Shown here piece after piece: positions 38,810 to 48,883 of a stretch of 64,000 bases of DNA. The notes beneath the pieces were generated by a model that worked only from the letters and a program-made list of their open reading frames with translations, did not search any database and was not told the DNA's origin. Position numbers and translations under genes: made by a program. This stretch comes from Sanyastnella coralliicola (GTDB lineage: Bacteria > Bacteroidota > Bacteroidia > Flavobacteriales_D > Sanyastnellaceae): contig NZ_CP132543.1 of NCBI RefSeq assembly GCF_030845195.1, forward strand, positions 637,501 to 701,500, in the 5' to 3' direction. Positions within the stretch are counted from its first letter, which is position 1, and every line of letters starts with the position of its first letter.

Positions 38810-38863
38810 CCCCGAACCTGCGCATTAGAAGTGCGCTGCTCTATCCAGTTGAGCTATGGGACC
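38790..38863 (-). tRNA. tRNA-Arg (anticodon TCT)
   Basis: Full cloverleaf on the minus strand: acceptor GGTCCCA/TGGGATC (one G-U), D arm GCTC-AACTGGATA-GAGC, anticodon arm GCGCA-CTTCTAA-TGCGC, T arm with loop TTCGAGT, discriminator G. CCA is not encoded. It is the integration target of the prophage. Confidence 0.97.
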
Positions 38864-38912
38864 AAAATTTCAGAGTGCAAAAAAAAGAAATCTTACGCAG
38901 ACTTGAGCCAAA

Positions 38913-41018
38913 CTAGCGTATCAATGTGATATGGCCTGAAACTTGTTCGAGGTCTGGTTGATCATATTTCGCCCAATTGATCACGTAAACATAGACTCCA
39001 TCCGGTGCGAAATATTCACCGCCGTTGACGTTTCCTACCCATCCCACTGAAGGGTCGGTGGTGGTAAACACCAAATCTCCCCAGCGGTTGAAGATGTCAA
39101 GCTGGAAGCGACTAGCGTCGATTCCAATACCGTCGACTAGGAATACTTCGTTGATTCCATCGCCATCAGGAGTGAAAGCGTTGGGTACGTATAGCGCCGC
39201 CTCCGGTAGAACGTCAAAACGCACGCTGATGCTGTCTATACAGCCCGTGATAGAGTTGGTGCCGACTAGCATAATTTCGTATTCCCCTGGAAGAAGGTAG
39301 TTGAACGTAGCTTCTTCTGTCGTTTCTATTTCGTCGTCACTGTACCATGTGATTTCGTCAAGATCGATACTGGTATTCAGCACAGTGACCTCCGCTGGAG
39401 CACTCAAGTCGGTTGAAATGACGTCGAAGTTAGCCGTGCCTTGTGTGACTTGTTCCACTAGAATTTCTGCGTTTCCTTCGCATCCATTGGCGTCTGTGAC
39501 GGAAACTGAATAGATCCCTGGTTCGTTTACTTCAAATGAAGGTCCCTCGGCCGCATTCCCTTCGAAAACCCAAGAGATAGGAGCTTCCAAGTTTTCCGCG
39601 CTAGCGACAATAGTAGAAGACAACTCACAAACAATGGCGTCTGCTTCTAACAAAATCAAGGCGTTGCCATTATCCAAAATGACTTCGAAGGTCTCTTCAC
39701 CGGCACATCCATTGGCGTCAGTCACTGTAAAGACGTATTCACCTGGCTCGTCGATAGTCACTGAAGGATCTGCGATAGCGACGCCGTCCATTTCCCATGA
39801 CAAGGGTTCGGTTAAATTATTGGCTAGCGCCGAAATCGATCCGGCTGTATTGCAAAGGATATTCGTTACCTCGGCCTCAATCGAAGCGCCTCCATTATCG
39901 ACTGTGATCGTGATGGTTTCCGATGCGGAGCATCCGTTCGCAAAGGAAATGGCCACTTGGTAATCCGTCGTTTCTTCTGGCGAGATCGTAATGGAGTCTT
40001 CATCTGTGGTGTCTAAAGGATCATCACTGGACCATTCATAGCTTTGACCTCCGCTAGCCGACAAGGTAATCTCTTGACCTGGACAGATACTGGCATCTTC
40101 GCTCACTTCATAGGCCGGAACTTCACATGAACTACCATAGGTAAGAGAAGCTGCCCATTGGATATTATCAGATGATAGAAGTTCACCTGGACCATCATAG
40201 AAAATGAGATCTACACCGGTGTCGTTTGCGTCGACATAATCATTGATGACAACAAGTCCGTCAGCGGCGTCAACCGTAGCGTTCGCAACATCGTCATTTA
40301 ATCCAGTGGCAACACCGTTCTCATAGTTGAAGCTGCCAATTACACTGGAACAGAAGGATGACCCGGCATCGGCTCCCCCCATAATTCCAACGTTCGTACC
40401 ATTCACATCGAGGAGTTGTCCGTCAAAATCAATGTCGCAGGCGTAACTAGAGAACGATGAGACCACAATGTCTCCATCGTCAGGGAAAGGTGCTAGATCG
40501 CTTAAAAGGAAGTTCTGTGATGGAAAGTCATCGTCGTTATTGGCATATAGATAGGTGTTGACCGCATCGAGATCATCGTTTTCGAAGGCCACAAAAAGGT
40601 AGAAACTCTGATAGCGATTGCTCGTAGCGCCTTGCGTTGCAATCTCGATGGTGTAGGTATTGACGTTCGGATCAATATCATCGGTGACTTCAATGCCATG
40701 TACTCCGGAGTCACCTCCATAGAATTCGACGTTGAAGGTCTCAGAGACTTGGTTCCCAGCATTGAGTTCATAGGGAATGCCATTCATCGTGAAGGTGATG
40801 TCCGGGGCAGCACCGAAACGTCCGACTAAGATCCATGCTTCGCGAATGGTTGAGCCTGGAGCAATATCCAATTCAATATCACCTGTGCCCCCACCAGAGA
40901 TGTCTTGTCCAAACCCATTTGCTGTTACGCCACCAACAAAGCTATCCTCATAGACCAAGTTTTGGCCTAGAGTAGAGAGGTTGAGTAGCATGCAACTGAT
41001 TAGATTTAGGAGACGCAT
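38913..41018 (-). CDS. T9SS type B sorting-domain surface protein with PKD/Ig-like repeats
   Basis: 701 aa. N-terminal signal peptide (ISCMLLNLSTLGQ). Middle carries several Ig/SprB-like repeats (residues about 310-560; repeated words such as VTDANGC, EVNEPGIYSVSVTDANGC). C-terminal about 90 residues FTPDGDGINEVFLV...IFNRWGDLVF...DGVYVYVI are the gliding-motility-type C-terminal domain (type B signal). Predicted to be exported by type IX secretion and attached to the cell surface. Confidence 0.9.
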   Translation of the reverse strand: MRLLNLISCMLLNLSTLGQNLVYEDSFVGGVTANGFGQDISGGGTGDIELDIAPGSTIREAWILVGRFGAAPDITFTMNGIPYELNAGNQVSETFNVEFYGGDSGVHGIEVTDDIDPNVNTYTIEIATQGATSNRYQSFYLFVAFENDDLDAVNTYLYANNDDDFPSQNFLLSDLAPFPDDGDIVVSSFSSYACDIDFDGQLLDVNGTNVGIMGGADAGSSFCSSVIGSFNYENGVATGLNDDVANATVDAADGLVVINDYVDANDTGVDLIFYDGPGELLSSDNIQWAASLTYGSSCEVPAYEVSEDASICPGQEITLSASGGQSYEWSSDDPLDTTDEDSITISPEETTDYQVAISFANGCSASETITITVDNGGASIEAEVTNILCNTAGSISALANNLTEPLSWEMDGVAIADPSVTIDEPGEYVFTVTDANGCAGEETFEVILDNGNALILLEADAIVCELSSTIVASAENLEAPISWVFEGNAAEGPSFEVNEPGIYSVSVTDANGCEGNAEILVEQVTQGTANFDVISTDLSAPAEVTVLNTSIDLDEITWYSDDEIETTEEATFNYLLPGEYEIMLVGTNSITGCIDSISVRFDVLPEAALYVPNAFTPDGDGINEVFLVDGIGIDASRFQLDIFNRWGDLVFTTTDPSVGWVGNVNGGEYFAPDGVYVYVINWAKYDQPDLEQVSGHITLIR

Positions 41019-41094
41019 GAGAAGGCTTTCTTAATAGACAAGGAAACAACCGTATTTGGTTGCACTTCGTTGATTTAAGATAACATAGCCCAAC

Positions 41095-41118
41095 AAAAAA
41101 GGGAAGCGTTTGCTTCCC
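41095..41118 (-). terminator. Terminator after the LolA-like gene
   Basis: GGGAAGC-aaac-GCTTCCC followed on the minus strand by TTTTTT. Confidence 0.85.
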
Positions 41119-41142
41119 TTTCGATTGGATATATCAATGCTA

Positions 41143-41790
41143 TTATAGACGGTTGTCGATAATGTTTACTCCGGGGTGTTTAGACTCTTGAAATTGAAAC
41201 ACACCTGATGGCAGGCTTGTATTCGGATTAAAGTCTGTCACTTCGTAGATCACATCGTTTCCTTCGCGTCCTTTAACGATGAACTTCACCACTTCCATTT
41301 TCGCCTTATCAATGTAGAGCTGGATTGTGTGGAATGCGTTCTCCGCAGGATTGTTCGGGTAGAGGTACACGAGGTAGCAATCACGTCCGTTTACTTTCGA
41401 CATTTCTTTGAACTCATGTTTGAAGTCTTCTTCCCAAATGGTAAACATCTTAGAAGGGCTCATCGAGGCATCATCGCCTACATCTTCGAGGTAGTCAACG
41501 TAACAGTCGTTTGTCTCTTTCTCGTAGGTCCAAATCGTTTCTCCATCGGTAATCATGATGTAGTCGCCGAGTTCAACGTAGTATTTTTCACCTTCAACGT
41601 ATACTTCTCCAGCTTGCTTGAGGTCAATGCCGTTGGCTTTGTCGATCAAACGAGAAGAGTACTTCGCGTGAATGTTCTTAAATCCTTTCGCTTTTTCGCT
41701 TAGTTCATTGAGGATATCATCGCTGTTCTGAGCGAAGGCATTTCCGGCTGCGCCGAATAAAAAGAGTATCCCGAGGATATAGTACTTCAT
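41143..41790 (-). CDS. LolA-like outer-membrane lipoprotein carrier
   Basis: 215 aa with signal peptide (ILFLFGAAGNAFAQ). Pattern of Bacteroidota LolA-like proteins: LSEKAKGFKNIHAKYSS, GDYIMITDGETIWTYEKETNDCYV, VNGRDCYLVYLYP, QLYIDKAKMEVVKFIVKGREGNDVIYEVTDFNPNTSLPSGVFQF. Chaperones lipoproteins through the periplasm. Gene order ftsK-lolA is usual in the phylum. Confidence 0.88.
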   Translation of the reverse strand: MKYYILGILFLFGAAGNAFAQNSDDILNELSEKAKGFKNIHAKYSSRLIDKANGIDLKQAGEVYVEGEKYYVELGDYIMITDGETIWTYEKETNDCYVDYLEDVGDDASMSPSKMFTIWEEDFKHEFKEMSKVNGRDCYLVYLYPNNPAENAFHTIQLYIDKAKMEVVKFIVKGREGNDVIYEVTDFNPNTSLPSGVFQFQESKHPGVNIIDNRL

Positions 41791-41806
41791 GGTTTCTTTT
41801 TTACAT

Positions 41807-44440
41807 CTACTGCTCGTTATTCAATAACTGTTCCAAACTCATTTCGTCAGGTATTAAAACCTCACGTGCTTTACTTCCTTTGAACGGACCAATGATGCCT
41901 GCAGCCTCTAGCTGATCAATCAAACGTCCTGCTCGGTTGTATCCGAGTTTCAACTTTCGTTGAAGTAGGGAAGTAGACCCTTGTTGGTGCATGACAATGA
42001 CGCGAGCAGCATCTTCGAACAATACGTCTCTGTCTTCGGCCGCTAAGCTACCAATTTCGGAAGCATTCTCATCCACATACTCAGGCAGAAGGAAGGCGTC
42101 TGGGTAACCTTGCTGCGCTCCAATGTAGTCGGTGATCTCTTCTACTTCTGGGGTATCTACGAATCCACATTGGATACGTGTCAAGTCACTACCTGTAGAG
42201 AACAACATATCTCCTCGTCCGATCAATTGATCAGCACCACCTGCATCCAGGATGGTACGAGAGTCAATTTTACTCGTCACACGGAAAGCAATACGCGCCG
42301 GGAAGTTGGCTTTGATCGTACCCGTGATGATATTTACCGAAGGACGCTGTGTAGCAATGATCAAGTGAATTCCAATCGCACGGGCCAGCTGAGCCAATCG
42401 TGCAATCGGTGTTTCAACCTCTTTACCGGCAGTCATGATAAGGTCAGCGAACTCATCCACCACAAGTACGATGTACGGTAGGTAGCGGTGTCCGTTCTCC
42501 GGGTTGAGTTTACGGGCTACGAACTTCTTATTGTACTCTTTGATGTTACGGCAATGGGCTGTTTTTAGCAGCTCGTAGCGCTGATCCATCTCGACACAAA
42601 GTGAGTTCAGTGTCTGAACTACCTTACTCGTGTCTGTAATAATCGGCTCTTCTTCGTCTGGAAGCTTGGCAAGGAAATGACGTTCGATTTTATTGAACAG
42701 CGTCAATTCCACTTTCTTCGGGTCAACAAGCACGAACTTCAGTTGAGAAGGGTGCTTCTTGTAGAGCAATGAAACCAGCATGGCATTTAGACCTACCGAC
42801 TTACCTTGACCTGTGGCACCGGCCATCAACAAGTGAGGCATCTTAGCGAGATCGAAGGTGAAGGTCTCATTTGAGATGGTCTTGCCGATGGCAATCGGAA
42901 GTTCCATGTCTGCATTCTGGTACTTGTCGCTGGCGATCAATGAGCGCATCGAAACAATGCTCGGCTTACTGTTTGGAACCTCGATACCAATCGTTCCTTT
43001 TCCTGGAATCGGAGCAATGATTCGAATTCCGAGCGCAGCGAGACTCAATGCAATATCATCTTCAAGGTTCTTAATCTTGCTGATTCGAACCCCTGGTGCC
43101 GGAACAATCTCGTACAGAGTTACGGTAGGACCAACCGTCGCCTTGATCTTGCTGATCTCGATCTTATAGTTGTTGAGGGTTTCAACAATACGGTTCTTGT
43201 TCGCCTCAAGCTCCTCTTTGTTAATCTGCACAGCACCCGATCCATGTGGCTCGAGCAAGTCAATATTCGGAAGTTCATAGTGCGATAGATCAAGCTTCGG
43301 ATCGTAGGCTCCAAATTCTTGAAGTTTGCTATCGATTTGATCTTCAGTCAGCTCTTCTTCCTCTTTACGAACTTCAATTTCGAGTTCGTCATCATCCCCA
43401 GGAGTATCATTCTCAGGCGTTTCAGCTACTGGGACTTCCACTTCTAGCTCAGAGCTTGTTGTCTCAGGCTCTGGCGTAGGAATAACCTCTGGCTCAGGAG
43501 TCAAGGATACCTCAGAAGTAATGTCACCCACGAGTTCGTCAAGCACATCTCCTGCTGGATCTGGATCGAATGGAACTTCTTCAAGCTCCTCTTTCTCTTC
43601 AGACTTCAATCGGTTTCCACCCGAAGAAGTCTCCTCCGTAGATTCTTCTTCTGATTCTCCTTTTGATTCTTCCTTTAAAACCTCTTCATCGAATCCATCG
43701 CTACTGAACATCGTCCGAATCTTACCAACCCATGCAGGCATGGCAAAGCCTTCGATTTTTGGATCGAAGTTGAAGATGACCATAGCTCCAACTACAAAGA
43801 GCAAGAAGAGCAAGGTACCGAACCAACCTAAGGTGAAGATGGCCCAACGGGTAGCGAACACTCCGTAAACTCCAACGAAGTTATCGTTGCAAGTGATAAT
43901 GATCTGTTGTGCTACTTCGTCTTTCGTATGGAACAAGAAACCGATGATCAATGGAATCAAGAGCATTCCCACAATTGAAAGGCGTGTGGTCTTTGCTAGT
44001 GGGAGCAGTGCCTTCTGTAACCAAATACGGATTCCGTAGAGGAAGAGCAGGAATGGAATGAACAAGCCACCAATTCCGAAACCTCGGTGCATCATTAGGT
44101 AGGCGCTGTATGCCCCCACTTTCCCTAACATGTTCTTGAATGTTTCTACCGTCCCGTCTTCGTCAATGGAAGGTGAGTTTTCAATCAAACGAAGATCATG
44201 TTGCCCTGTGATCAAGAAAGAGATTCCTGAAAGCAAGAGGAAGATGGCAAGCACGGAGAAGAACACCCCAATAATCTTACGGGTACGTTCATCCGTTAAC
44301 CATGAAGGAAGCTCGGGCATTTTAAATCCTTTCTTGGATTTACTCTTGCCTTTCGCTTTTGCCTTAGACTTCGCTTTCCCTTTGGTTTTAGGTGCGTCTT
44401 CGGACTTCTTTTCAGATCGTATGGTGTTCTTTACTGCCAT
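41807..44440 (-). CDS. ftsK: DNA translocase FtsK
   Basis: 877 aa. Basic start, four membrane segments (about 57-78, 123-140, 154-171, 203-224), acidic Pro/Glu-rich linker (250-370), motor domain with Walker A GATGQGKS (541-548) and Walker B VLVVDEFADL, then the C-terminal gamma winged helix (DAARVIVMHQQGSTSLLQRKLKLGYNRAGRLIDQLE). It pumps chromosome ends through the closing septum. Confidence 0.97.
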   Translation of the reverse strand: MAVKNTIRSEKKSEDAPKTKGKAKSKAKAKGKSKSKKGFKMPELPSWLTDERTRKIIGVFFSVLAIFLLLSGISFLITGQHDLRLIENSPSIDEDGTVETFKNMLGKVGAYSAYLMMHRGFGIGGLFIPFLLFLYGIRIWLQKALLPLAKTTRLSIVGMLLIPLIIGFLFHTKDEVAQQIIITCNDNFVGVYGVFATRWAIFTLGWFGTLLFLLFVVGAMVIFNFDPKIEGFAMPAWVGKIRTMFSSDGFDEEVLKEESKGESEEESTEETSSGGNRLKSEEKEELEEVPFDPDPAGDVLDELVGDITSEVSLTPEPEVIPTPEPETTSSELEVEVPVAETPENDTPGDDDELEIEVRKEEEELTEDQIDSKLQEFGAYDPKLDLSHYELPNIDLLEPHGSGAVQINKEELEANKNRIVETLNNYKIEISKIKATVGPTVTLYEIVPAPGVRISKIKNLEDDIALSLAALGIRIIAPIPGKGTIGIEVPNSKPSIVSMRSLIASDKYQNADMELPIAIGKTISNETFTFDLAKMPHLLMAGATGQGKSVGLNAMLVSLLYKKHPSQLKFVLVDPKKVELTLFNKIERHFLAKLPDEEEPIITDTSKVVQTLNSLCVEMDQRYELLKTAHCRNIKEYNKKFVARKLNPENGHRYLPYIVLVVDEFADLIMTAGKEVETPIARLAQLARAIGIHLIIATQRPSVNIITGTIKANFPARIAFRVTSKIDSRTILDAGGADQLIGRGDMLFSTGSDLTRIQCGFVDTPEVEEITDYIGAQQGYPDAFLLPEYVDENASEIGSLAAEDRDVLFEDAARVIVMHQQGSTSLLQRKLKLGYNRAGRLIDQLEAAGIIGPFKGSKAREVLIPDEMSLEQLLNNEQ

Positions 44441-44670
44441 GGGTATTTGCCAACTACCAAAGGTAACGGGATAGGCAGGGTCTTCATTTCTTGTTTGGAT
44501 TGCTTTTCAACGAAACGCCGTGCATTACCGACGGGCTTATGGCTTATGGCGTAAGGCTTAAGGGGGGTATTCGTATCTTTGGGATGCAGAAGAACGATTA
44601 AAGATTTACTGCATTCGGCGTACCGCACACTGCCTACCGCTTACAGCCCGCGAAAAAAGGTGTGGAAGTA

Positions 44671-44701
44671 TTTGTGGTTCAAAAGAAGATGCGTATCTTT
44701 G
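44671..44701 (+). promoter_or_regulatory. Consensus promoter of rpmG
   Basis: TTTG (44671-44674), 19-nt spacer, TATCTTTG (44694-44701). Exact Bacteroidota consensus. A second TATCTTTG lies at 44574-44581. The rest of the 282-bp gap is low-complexity (repeated GGCTTATGG and TACCGC words) without a gene. Confidence 0.8.
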
Positions 44702-44722
44702 CCGTCCCGAAAAAGTAAGACG

Positions 44723-44905
44723 ATGGCTAAGAAAGGCAACCGTGTACAAGTGATCCTAGAGTGTACTGAACATAAAGATTCAGGGCAACCAGGTACTTCA
44801 CGTTACGTTACGACAAAGAATCGCAAGAATACGCCGGATCGTATCGAGTTGAAGAAATACAACCCGATCCTCCGTCGTTACACTGTACATAAAGAGATTA
44901 AATAA
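44723..44905 (+). CDS. rpmG: 50S ribosomal protein L33
   Basis: 60 aa. [40 protein letters not shown] are L33 features; no zinc-binding Cys pairs, so it is the Zn-independent form. Usually preceded by rpmB in this phylum; rpmB is absent here. Confidence 0.95.
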   Translation: MAKKGNRVQVILECTEHKDSGQPGTSRYVTTKNRKNTPDRIELKKYNPILRRYTVHKEIK

Positions 44906-44913
44906 ACTGAACC

Positions 44914-45069
44914 ATGGCAAAGAAAACAGTAGCATCCCTACAGACCGGAGGTGGTAAAGAGCACACGAAGGTGATTAAGATGGTTCGCTCTCCAAAAACT
45001 GGAGCGTACATGTTTAAGTCTGAAATCGTACACAACGATAACGTGAAGACGTGGTTCGAAGAGAACTAA
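44914..45069 (+). CDS. DUF4295 protein
   Basis: 51 aa, MAKKTVASLQTGGGKEHTK at the start and a VKTWFEEN end: the small Bacteroidota-specific family DUF4295, found between rpmG and ftsY. Basic; probably ribosome-linked, by its place, but the function is unproven. Confidence 0.9.
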   Translation: MAKKTVASLQTGGGKEHTKVIKMVRSPKTGAYMFKSEIVHNDNVKTWFEEN

Positions 45070-45092
45070 TCGTTGCTGACTAACAATATTCA

Positions 45093-45118
45093 AACCGGGC
45101 CTTGTGTCCGGTTTTTTT
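45093..45118 (+). terminator. Terminator after DUF4295
   Basis: ACCGG-N9-CCGGT then seven T. Confidence 0.8.
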
Positions 45119-45193
45119 ATGCCCCCAATCCTACATTTAACGAAGGCAAGCTCAATACTTTGTACCTTCGTTGTTTCTGATACTTTTTAGCGC

Positions 45194-46153
45194 ATGAGCC
45201 TGTTCAAACGCATCTTTTCAAAAGAGAAGAAAGAAACCCTCGATAAAGGACTTGAGAAAACGAAAACCAGTGTTTTTGATAAGCTGAGTAAAGCGATCGC
45301 TGGTAAGAGTAAAGTCGATGACGAGGTACTAGATAACCTAGAGGAAGTGTTGATCACTTCTGACGTTGGAGTAAATACCACAGTTAAGATTATTGAACGC
45401 ATCGAAGAACGTGTTGCACGTGACAAGTACCTGGGTACTGATGAGTTGAATAGCATCCTCAAAGAAGAAATTGCCAAGCTGCTCGAAGAGAACAACTCTG
45501 GAACGGCGGAAGACTTGAATCTACCTGATGTTAATGGTCCGTACGTGATCATGGTGGTTGGGGTGAATGGTGTTGGTAAGACAACAACCATCGGAAAACT
45601 GGCCTACCAGTTCAAAAGTCAAGGTAAGAAAGTGGTACTTGGCGCCGCAGATACATTCCGTGCTGCTGCTGTTGATCAATTGAAGATCTGGAGCGAACGC
45701 GCTGATGTTCCAATCGTGTCGCAAGGGATGAATGCTGATCCTGCTTCTGTAGCCTTTGATACACTTGAATCAGCAGTGTCTCAGAACGCAGATGTCGTTT
45801 TGATTGATACTGCCGGACGTCTTCACAACAAGGTGAACTTGATGAACGAGTTGTCTAAGATTCGTCGTGTAATGCAAAAGGTGATTCCGGATGCACCGCA
45901 TGAAGTATTGTTAGTACTCGATGGTTCAACTGGTCAGAATGCCGTGGAGCAAGCCCGTCAATTCACGAAAGCGACGGATGTGACCTCTTTGGCTTTGACG
46001 AAGATCGACGGTACCGCGAAAGGTGGCGTTGTGATTGGAATCAGCGATGAGTTCAAGATTCCGGTGAAGTACATCGGAGTGGGAGAGGGAATGCATGACC
46101 TTCAAGTTTTCAATAAGTACGAATTCGTAGATAGCCTTTTTGCTAACCAGTGA
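45194..46153 (+). CDS. ftsY: Signal recognition particle receptor FtsY
   Basis: 319 aa. Helical N domain (1-105), then G domain with GVNGVGKTT (123-131), DTAGR, and TKIDGTAKGG. GTPase receptor that docks SRP-ribosome complexes at the membrane. The long acidic A domain is missing, as in most Bacteroidota. Overlaps rimO by 4 bp. Confidence 0.97.
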   Translation: MSLFKRIFSKEKKETLDKGLEKTKTSVFDKLSKAIAGKSKVDDEVLDNLEEVLITSDVGVNTTVKIIERIEERVARDKYLGTDELNSILKEEIAKLLEENNSGTAEDLNLPDVNGPYVIMVVGVNGVGKTTTIGKLAYQFKSQGKKVVLGAADTFRAAAVDQLKIWSERADVPIVSQGMNADPASVAFDTLESAVSQNADVVLIDTAGRLHNKVNLMNELSKIRRVMQKVIPDAPHEVLLVLDGSTGQNAVEQARQFTKATDVTSLALTKIDGTAKGGVVIGISDEFKIPVKYIGVGEGMHDLQVFNKYEFVDSLFANQ

Positions 46154-47466
46154 GAGCACGCACACTCAAAAAGAATAAGGTGAATGTCGTAACCCTTGGT
46201 TGCGCGAAGAACATCTTTGATAGCGAAGTCATGATGGCCCAACTCAAGGCCAATGACTACGAAGTGAAACACGAAGAGCAAGACAGTGACGCCGCCATTG
46301 TGGTGATCAATACTTGCGGATTCATCGATAACGCCAAAGAAGAATCTATCAATACCATCCTTCAATATTCAGATGCGAAGAAAGAAGGACTGGTAGATAA
46401 GGTCTTTGTGACAGGATGCTTAAGTGAGCGTTATCGAGACGAATTGGAAGATGAAATTCCTGAAGTAGATGGATACTTCGGAACGCGTGAGCTTCCGCGT
46501 CTCTTGAAGACTTTGAAAGCCGATTACAAGAAAGAACTGGTAGGTGAGCGTTTGCTTACGACTCCATCACACTACGCCTACTTCAAGATTGCTGAAGGGT
46601 GTGATCGTCCATGTTCATTCTGTGCGATTCCTTTGATGCGCGGTAAGCACCGCAGTACGCCGATCGAAGAGTTGGTGGAACAAGCGAAAGGCTTGGCAGC
46701 TCAAGGGGTGAAAGAACTACTGATCATTGCTCAAGACAGTACCTATTACGGTCTTGATCTCTATAAAGAGCGTCGCTTGGCAGATCTGCTTCGTGCCTTG
46801 GCAAAGGTGGAAGGAATTGAATGGATTAAGCTCCATTACGCTTTCCCAAGTGGTTTTCCTGAAGATGTTCTTGACGCTATCGCGGAAGAAGAAAAGGTAT
46901 GTGCCTACATCGACATGCCGCTTCAACACGCTAGCACCAACATGCTTAAGGCTATGCGCCGTGGTATCACTCGTGAGAAGACCACGGAATTGATGGCGAA
47001 GATTCGTGAGCGCATTCCGAATGTCGCTGTGCGAACCACGCTGATTGTCGGATACCCTGGTGAGACAGAAGATGATTTCCAGCAGATGCAAGACTGGGTG
47101 CAAGAAATGCGTTTTGATCGTCTTGGTGTATTTGAGTACAGCCACGAAGAGAACACCCACGCCTACAACTTTGATGATGATGTTCCTGCGGAAGTGAAGA
47201 AAGCACGCGCCGAGAAGATCATGGAGATTCAAAGCCAGATTAGCTACGAACTCAATCAAGAGAAGGTAGGAAGGGTAGAGAAGGTACTATTTGACCGCAT
47301 CGAAGGTGGGTACTACATTGGGCGTACAGCCCATGATTCACCTGATGTTGATAATGAGGTACTGGTAAAACTCAAAGACGATCAACACTTGCGATTAGGT
47401 GATTTCGCCATGGTGCGTATTGATTCAGCCGAACACTATGATCTGTTCGGAGAAGTAGTAGACTAA
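46150..47466 (+). CDS. rimO: Ribosomal protein S12 methylthiotransferase RimO
   Basis: 438 aa. N-terminal cluster Cys18, Cys56, Cys90; radical-SAM cluster Cys151-x3-Cys155-x2-Cys158 (CDRPCSFC); C-terminal TRAM domain. IAEGCDRPCSFCAIPLMRG is the RimO rather than MiaB form. Adds a methylthio group to Asp of S12. Confidence 0.96.
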   Translation: MRARTLKKNKVNVVTLGCAKNIFDSEVMMAQLKANDYEVKHEEQDSDAAIVVINTCGFIDNAKEESINTILQYSDAKKEGLVDKVFVTGCLSERYRDELEDEIPEVDGYFGTRELPRLLKTLKADYKKELVGERLLTTPSHYAYFKIAEGCDRPCSFCAIPLMRGKHRSTPIEELVEQAKGLAAQGVKELLIIAQDSTYYGLDLYKERRLADLLRALAKVEGIEWIKLHYAFPSGFPEDVLDAIAEEEKVCAYIDMPLQHASTNMLKAMRRGITREKTTELMAKIRERIPNVAVRTTLIVGYPGETEDDFQQMQDWVQEMRFDRLGVFEYSHEENTHAYNFDDDVPAEVKKARAEKIMEIQSQISYELNQEKVGRVEKVLFDRIEGGYYIGRTAHDSPDVDNEVLVKLKDDQHLRLGDFAMVRIDSAEHYDLFGEVVD

Positions 47467-47476
47467 GAAGCTTTTC

Positions 47477-48769
47477 TTATCGTGTCACTTGGATGATCGT
47501 CCGGTGATTATCTCCATTCGGATATACAAACTCTACGAAGTAAGACCCTCGTGATAGTTCGTTCACTTGGAACTCACGAATTGGATCTGAGCCATTCGCT
47601 TGCTCAAGAACAACTTGTCCTTGCATGTTCAGGATGCGAATAGAAGATACCAATGAGAGGTCTCCTTTGAACCAAATGCGATCACTTGCTGGATTCGGGT
47701 ATACCGTGAATTCTTCGCGCTTGAATAGTGCTGAGCGAATGTCACTGTAGTGAATACTTCCGTCGGTATCAATCTCTTTCAAGCGGTAGTAGTTCACTCC
47801 GATTTCTGGATTGTAGTCAACCATGAAGTACTCGTTTTCATAGTCGCTGTAACCAGCTGCAGGGGTACTACCAACGGTTTTCCATTCTTCAAGATCCATG
47901 CTTCGTTGTACTTCGAATGACTCTGTGCGTTGTTCGCTTGCTGTTCTCCACAACAAGTTTACGCGGTCATCAGAAGGAGCGGCATTGAATTCGGTAATCT
48001 CCACAGGCAAGAATACTTGTGGGCAGTCTTCCACGAAGTTTCCTGGTTGGTTGGTCCAAGTGACATTGTACTCCGTCTGGATATTCACAGGCGTGAATAC
48101 GGTGTAGTCTGCATTGAGTTGACGAAACTGGAATGTGGCTTGACCATTGAATACCCCATCTGTGGTGAACTGGCCGATCATTACACGATACTGCGCGTCG
48201 ATCACACCTTGGGTTGAAGGTGGCGCCCAGAAACCAGAAACAACTGAACCAATGGAAAGAGCTGGTTCGTTGAATGATCCACCCGCTTCAAAGTTGGTTG
48301 ATGGGTCAGCCCCAGGATCCGGTACCCAAGTAATACCGCTGGCATCAGCTGAATAAGGATCACCGATAGTGAAATACGAATCGAATTCAGCTTGAGGGAA
48401 TACACCAAAAAAGGCCGGGTTCAATACGTTTCCTAGGAAACCTCCAAAGGGAGATTGGTAGAATTGGTTGGCACCTGTACATCCAGGGCACTCCAGAATC
48501 ATAGGATATGAAACTCCACCCACATATACACCTGATACTGCTTGTAGTTCGTAAAAGTCTTGATTCATGCAAGCATAAACTCTCCAAGTACGAGGAAGCG
48601 ATGTAAATCCTGCTTCGGTTTGAATCGTCGCAGCGAGCGCCGGATCAATTGGAACTTCTTGGATAGAAATACCGTCAAACACCTGAGCATCTACATGATT
48701 GTAGAAGCTACTACCACACAACAGCGCCACGATCAGCGCCTTCTCCAGCAATTGTCTTAAAGCAAGCAT
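47477..48769 (-). CDS. Secreted protein with T9SS type A sorting domain
   Basis: 430 aa with signal peptide (ALIVALLCGSSFYNHVDA). Residues 40-260 unassigned; about 265-350 a fibronectin III-like domain (VEITEFNAAPSDDRVNLLWRTASEQRTESFEVQRS); last 80 residues are the type A sorting domain (TVYPNPASDRIWF, IRILNMQGQVV, LSRGSYFVEF). Surface or released protein. Confidence 0.88.
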   Translation of the reverse strand: MLALRQLLEKALIVALLCGSSFYNHVDAQVFDGISIQEVPIDPALAATIQTEAGFTSLPRTWRVYACMNQDFYELQAVSGVYVGGVSYPMILECPGCTGANQFYQSPFGGFLGNVLNPAFFGVFPQAEFDSYFTIGDPYSADASGITWVPDPGADPSTNFEAGGSFNEPALSIGSVVSGFWAPPSTQGVIDAQYRVMIGQFTTDGVFNGQATFQFRQLNADYTVFTPVNIQTEYNVTWTNQPGNFVEDCPQVFLPVEITEFNAAPSDDRVNLLWRTASEQRTESFEVQRSMDLEEWKTVGSTPAAGYSDYENEYFMVDYNPEIGVNYYRLKEIDTDGSIHYSDIRSALFKREEFTVYPNPASDRIWFKGDLSLVSSIRILNMQGQVVLEQANGSDPIREFQVNELSRGSYFVEFVYPNGDNHRTIIQVTR

Positions 48770-48883
48770 AGTCCCGAGATTCGGTCCGTAAAAGTTAAAG
48801 CAGTGGTAATATACTAAAAATCACGGAGACAGTATGTTAACAATCCCGTGACTGAAGCCGTATAGATCACTATTTTAGCAGTC

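Noticed and set aside
42110-44474. Long ORFs opposite ftsK
   Set aside because: They are shadows of the conserved ftsK frame with no protein pattern.
44441-44722. rpmB or another gene upstream of rpmG
   Set aside because: Only low-complexity repeats and promoter boxes; the short frames are not protein-like.
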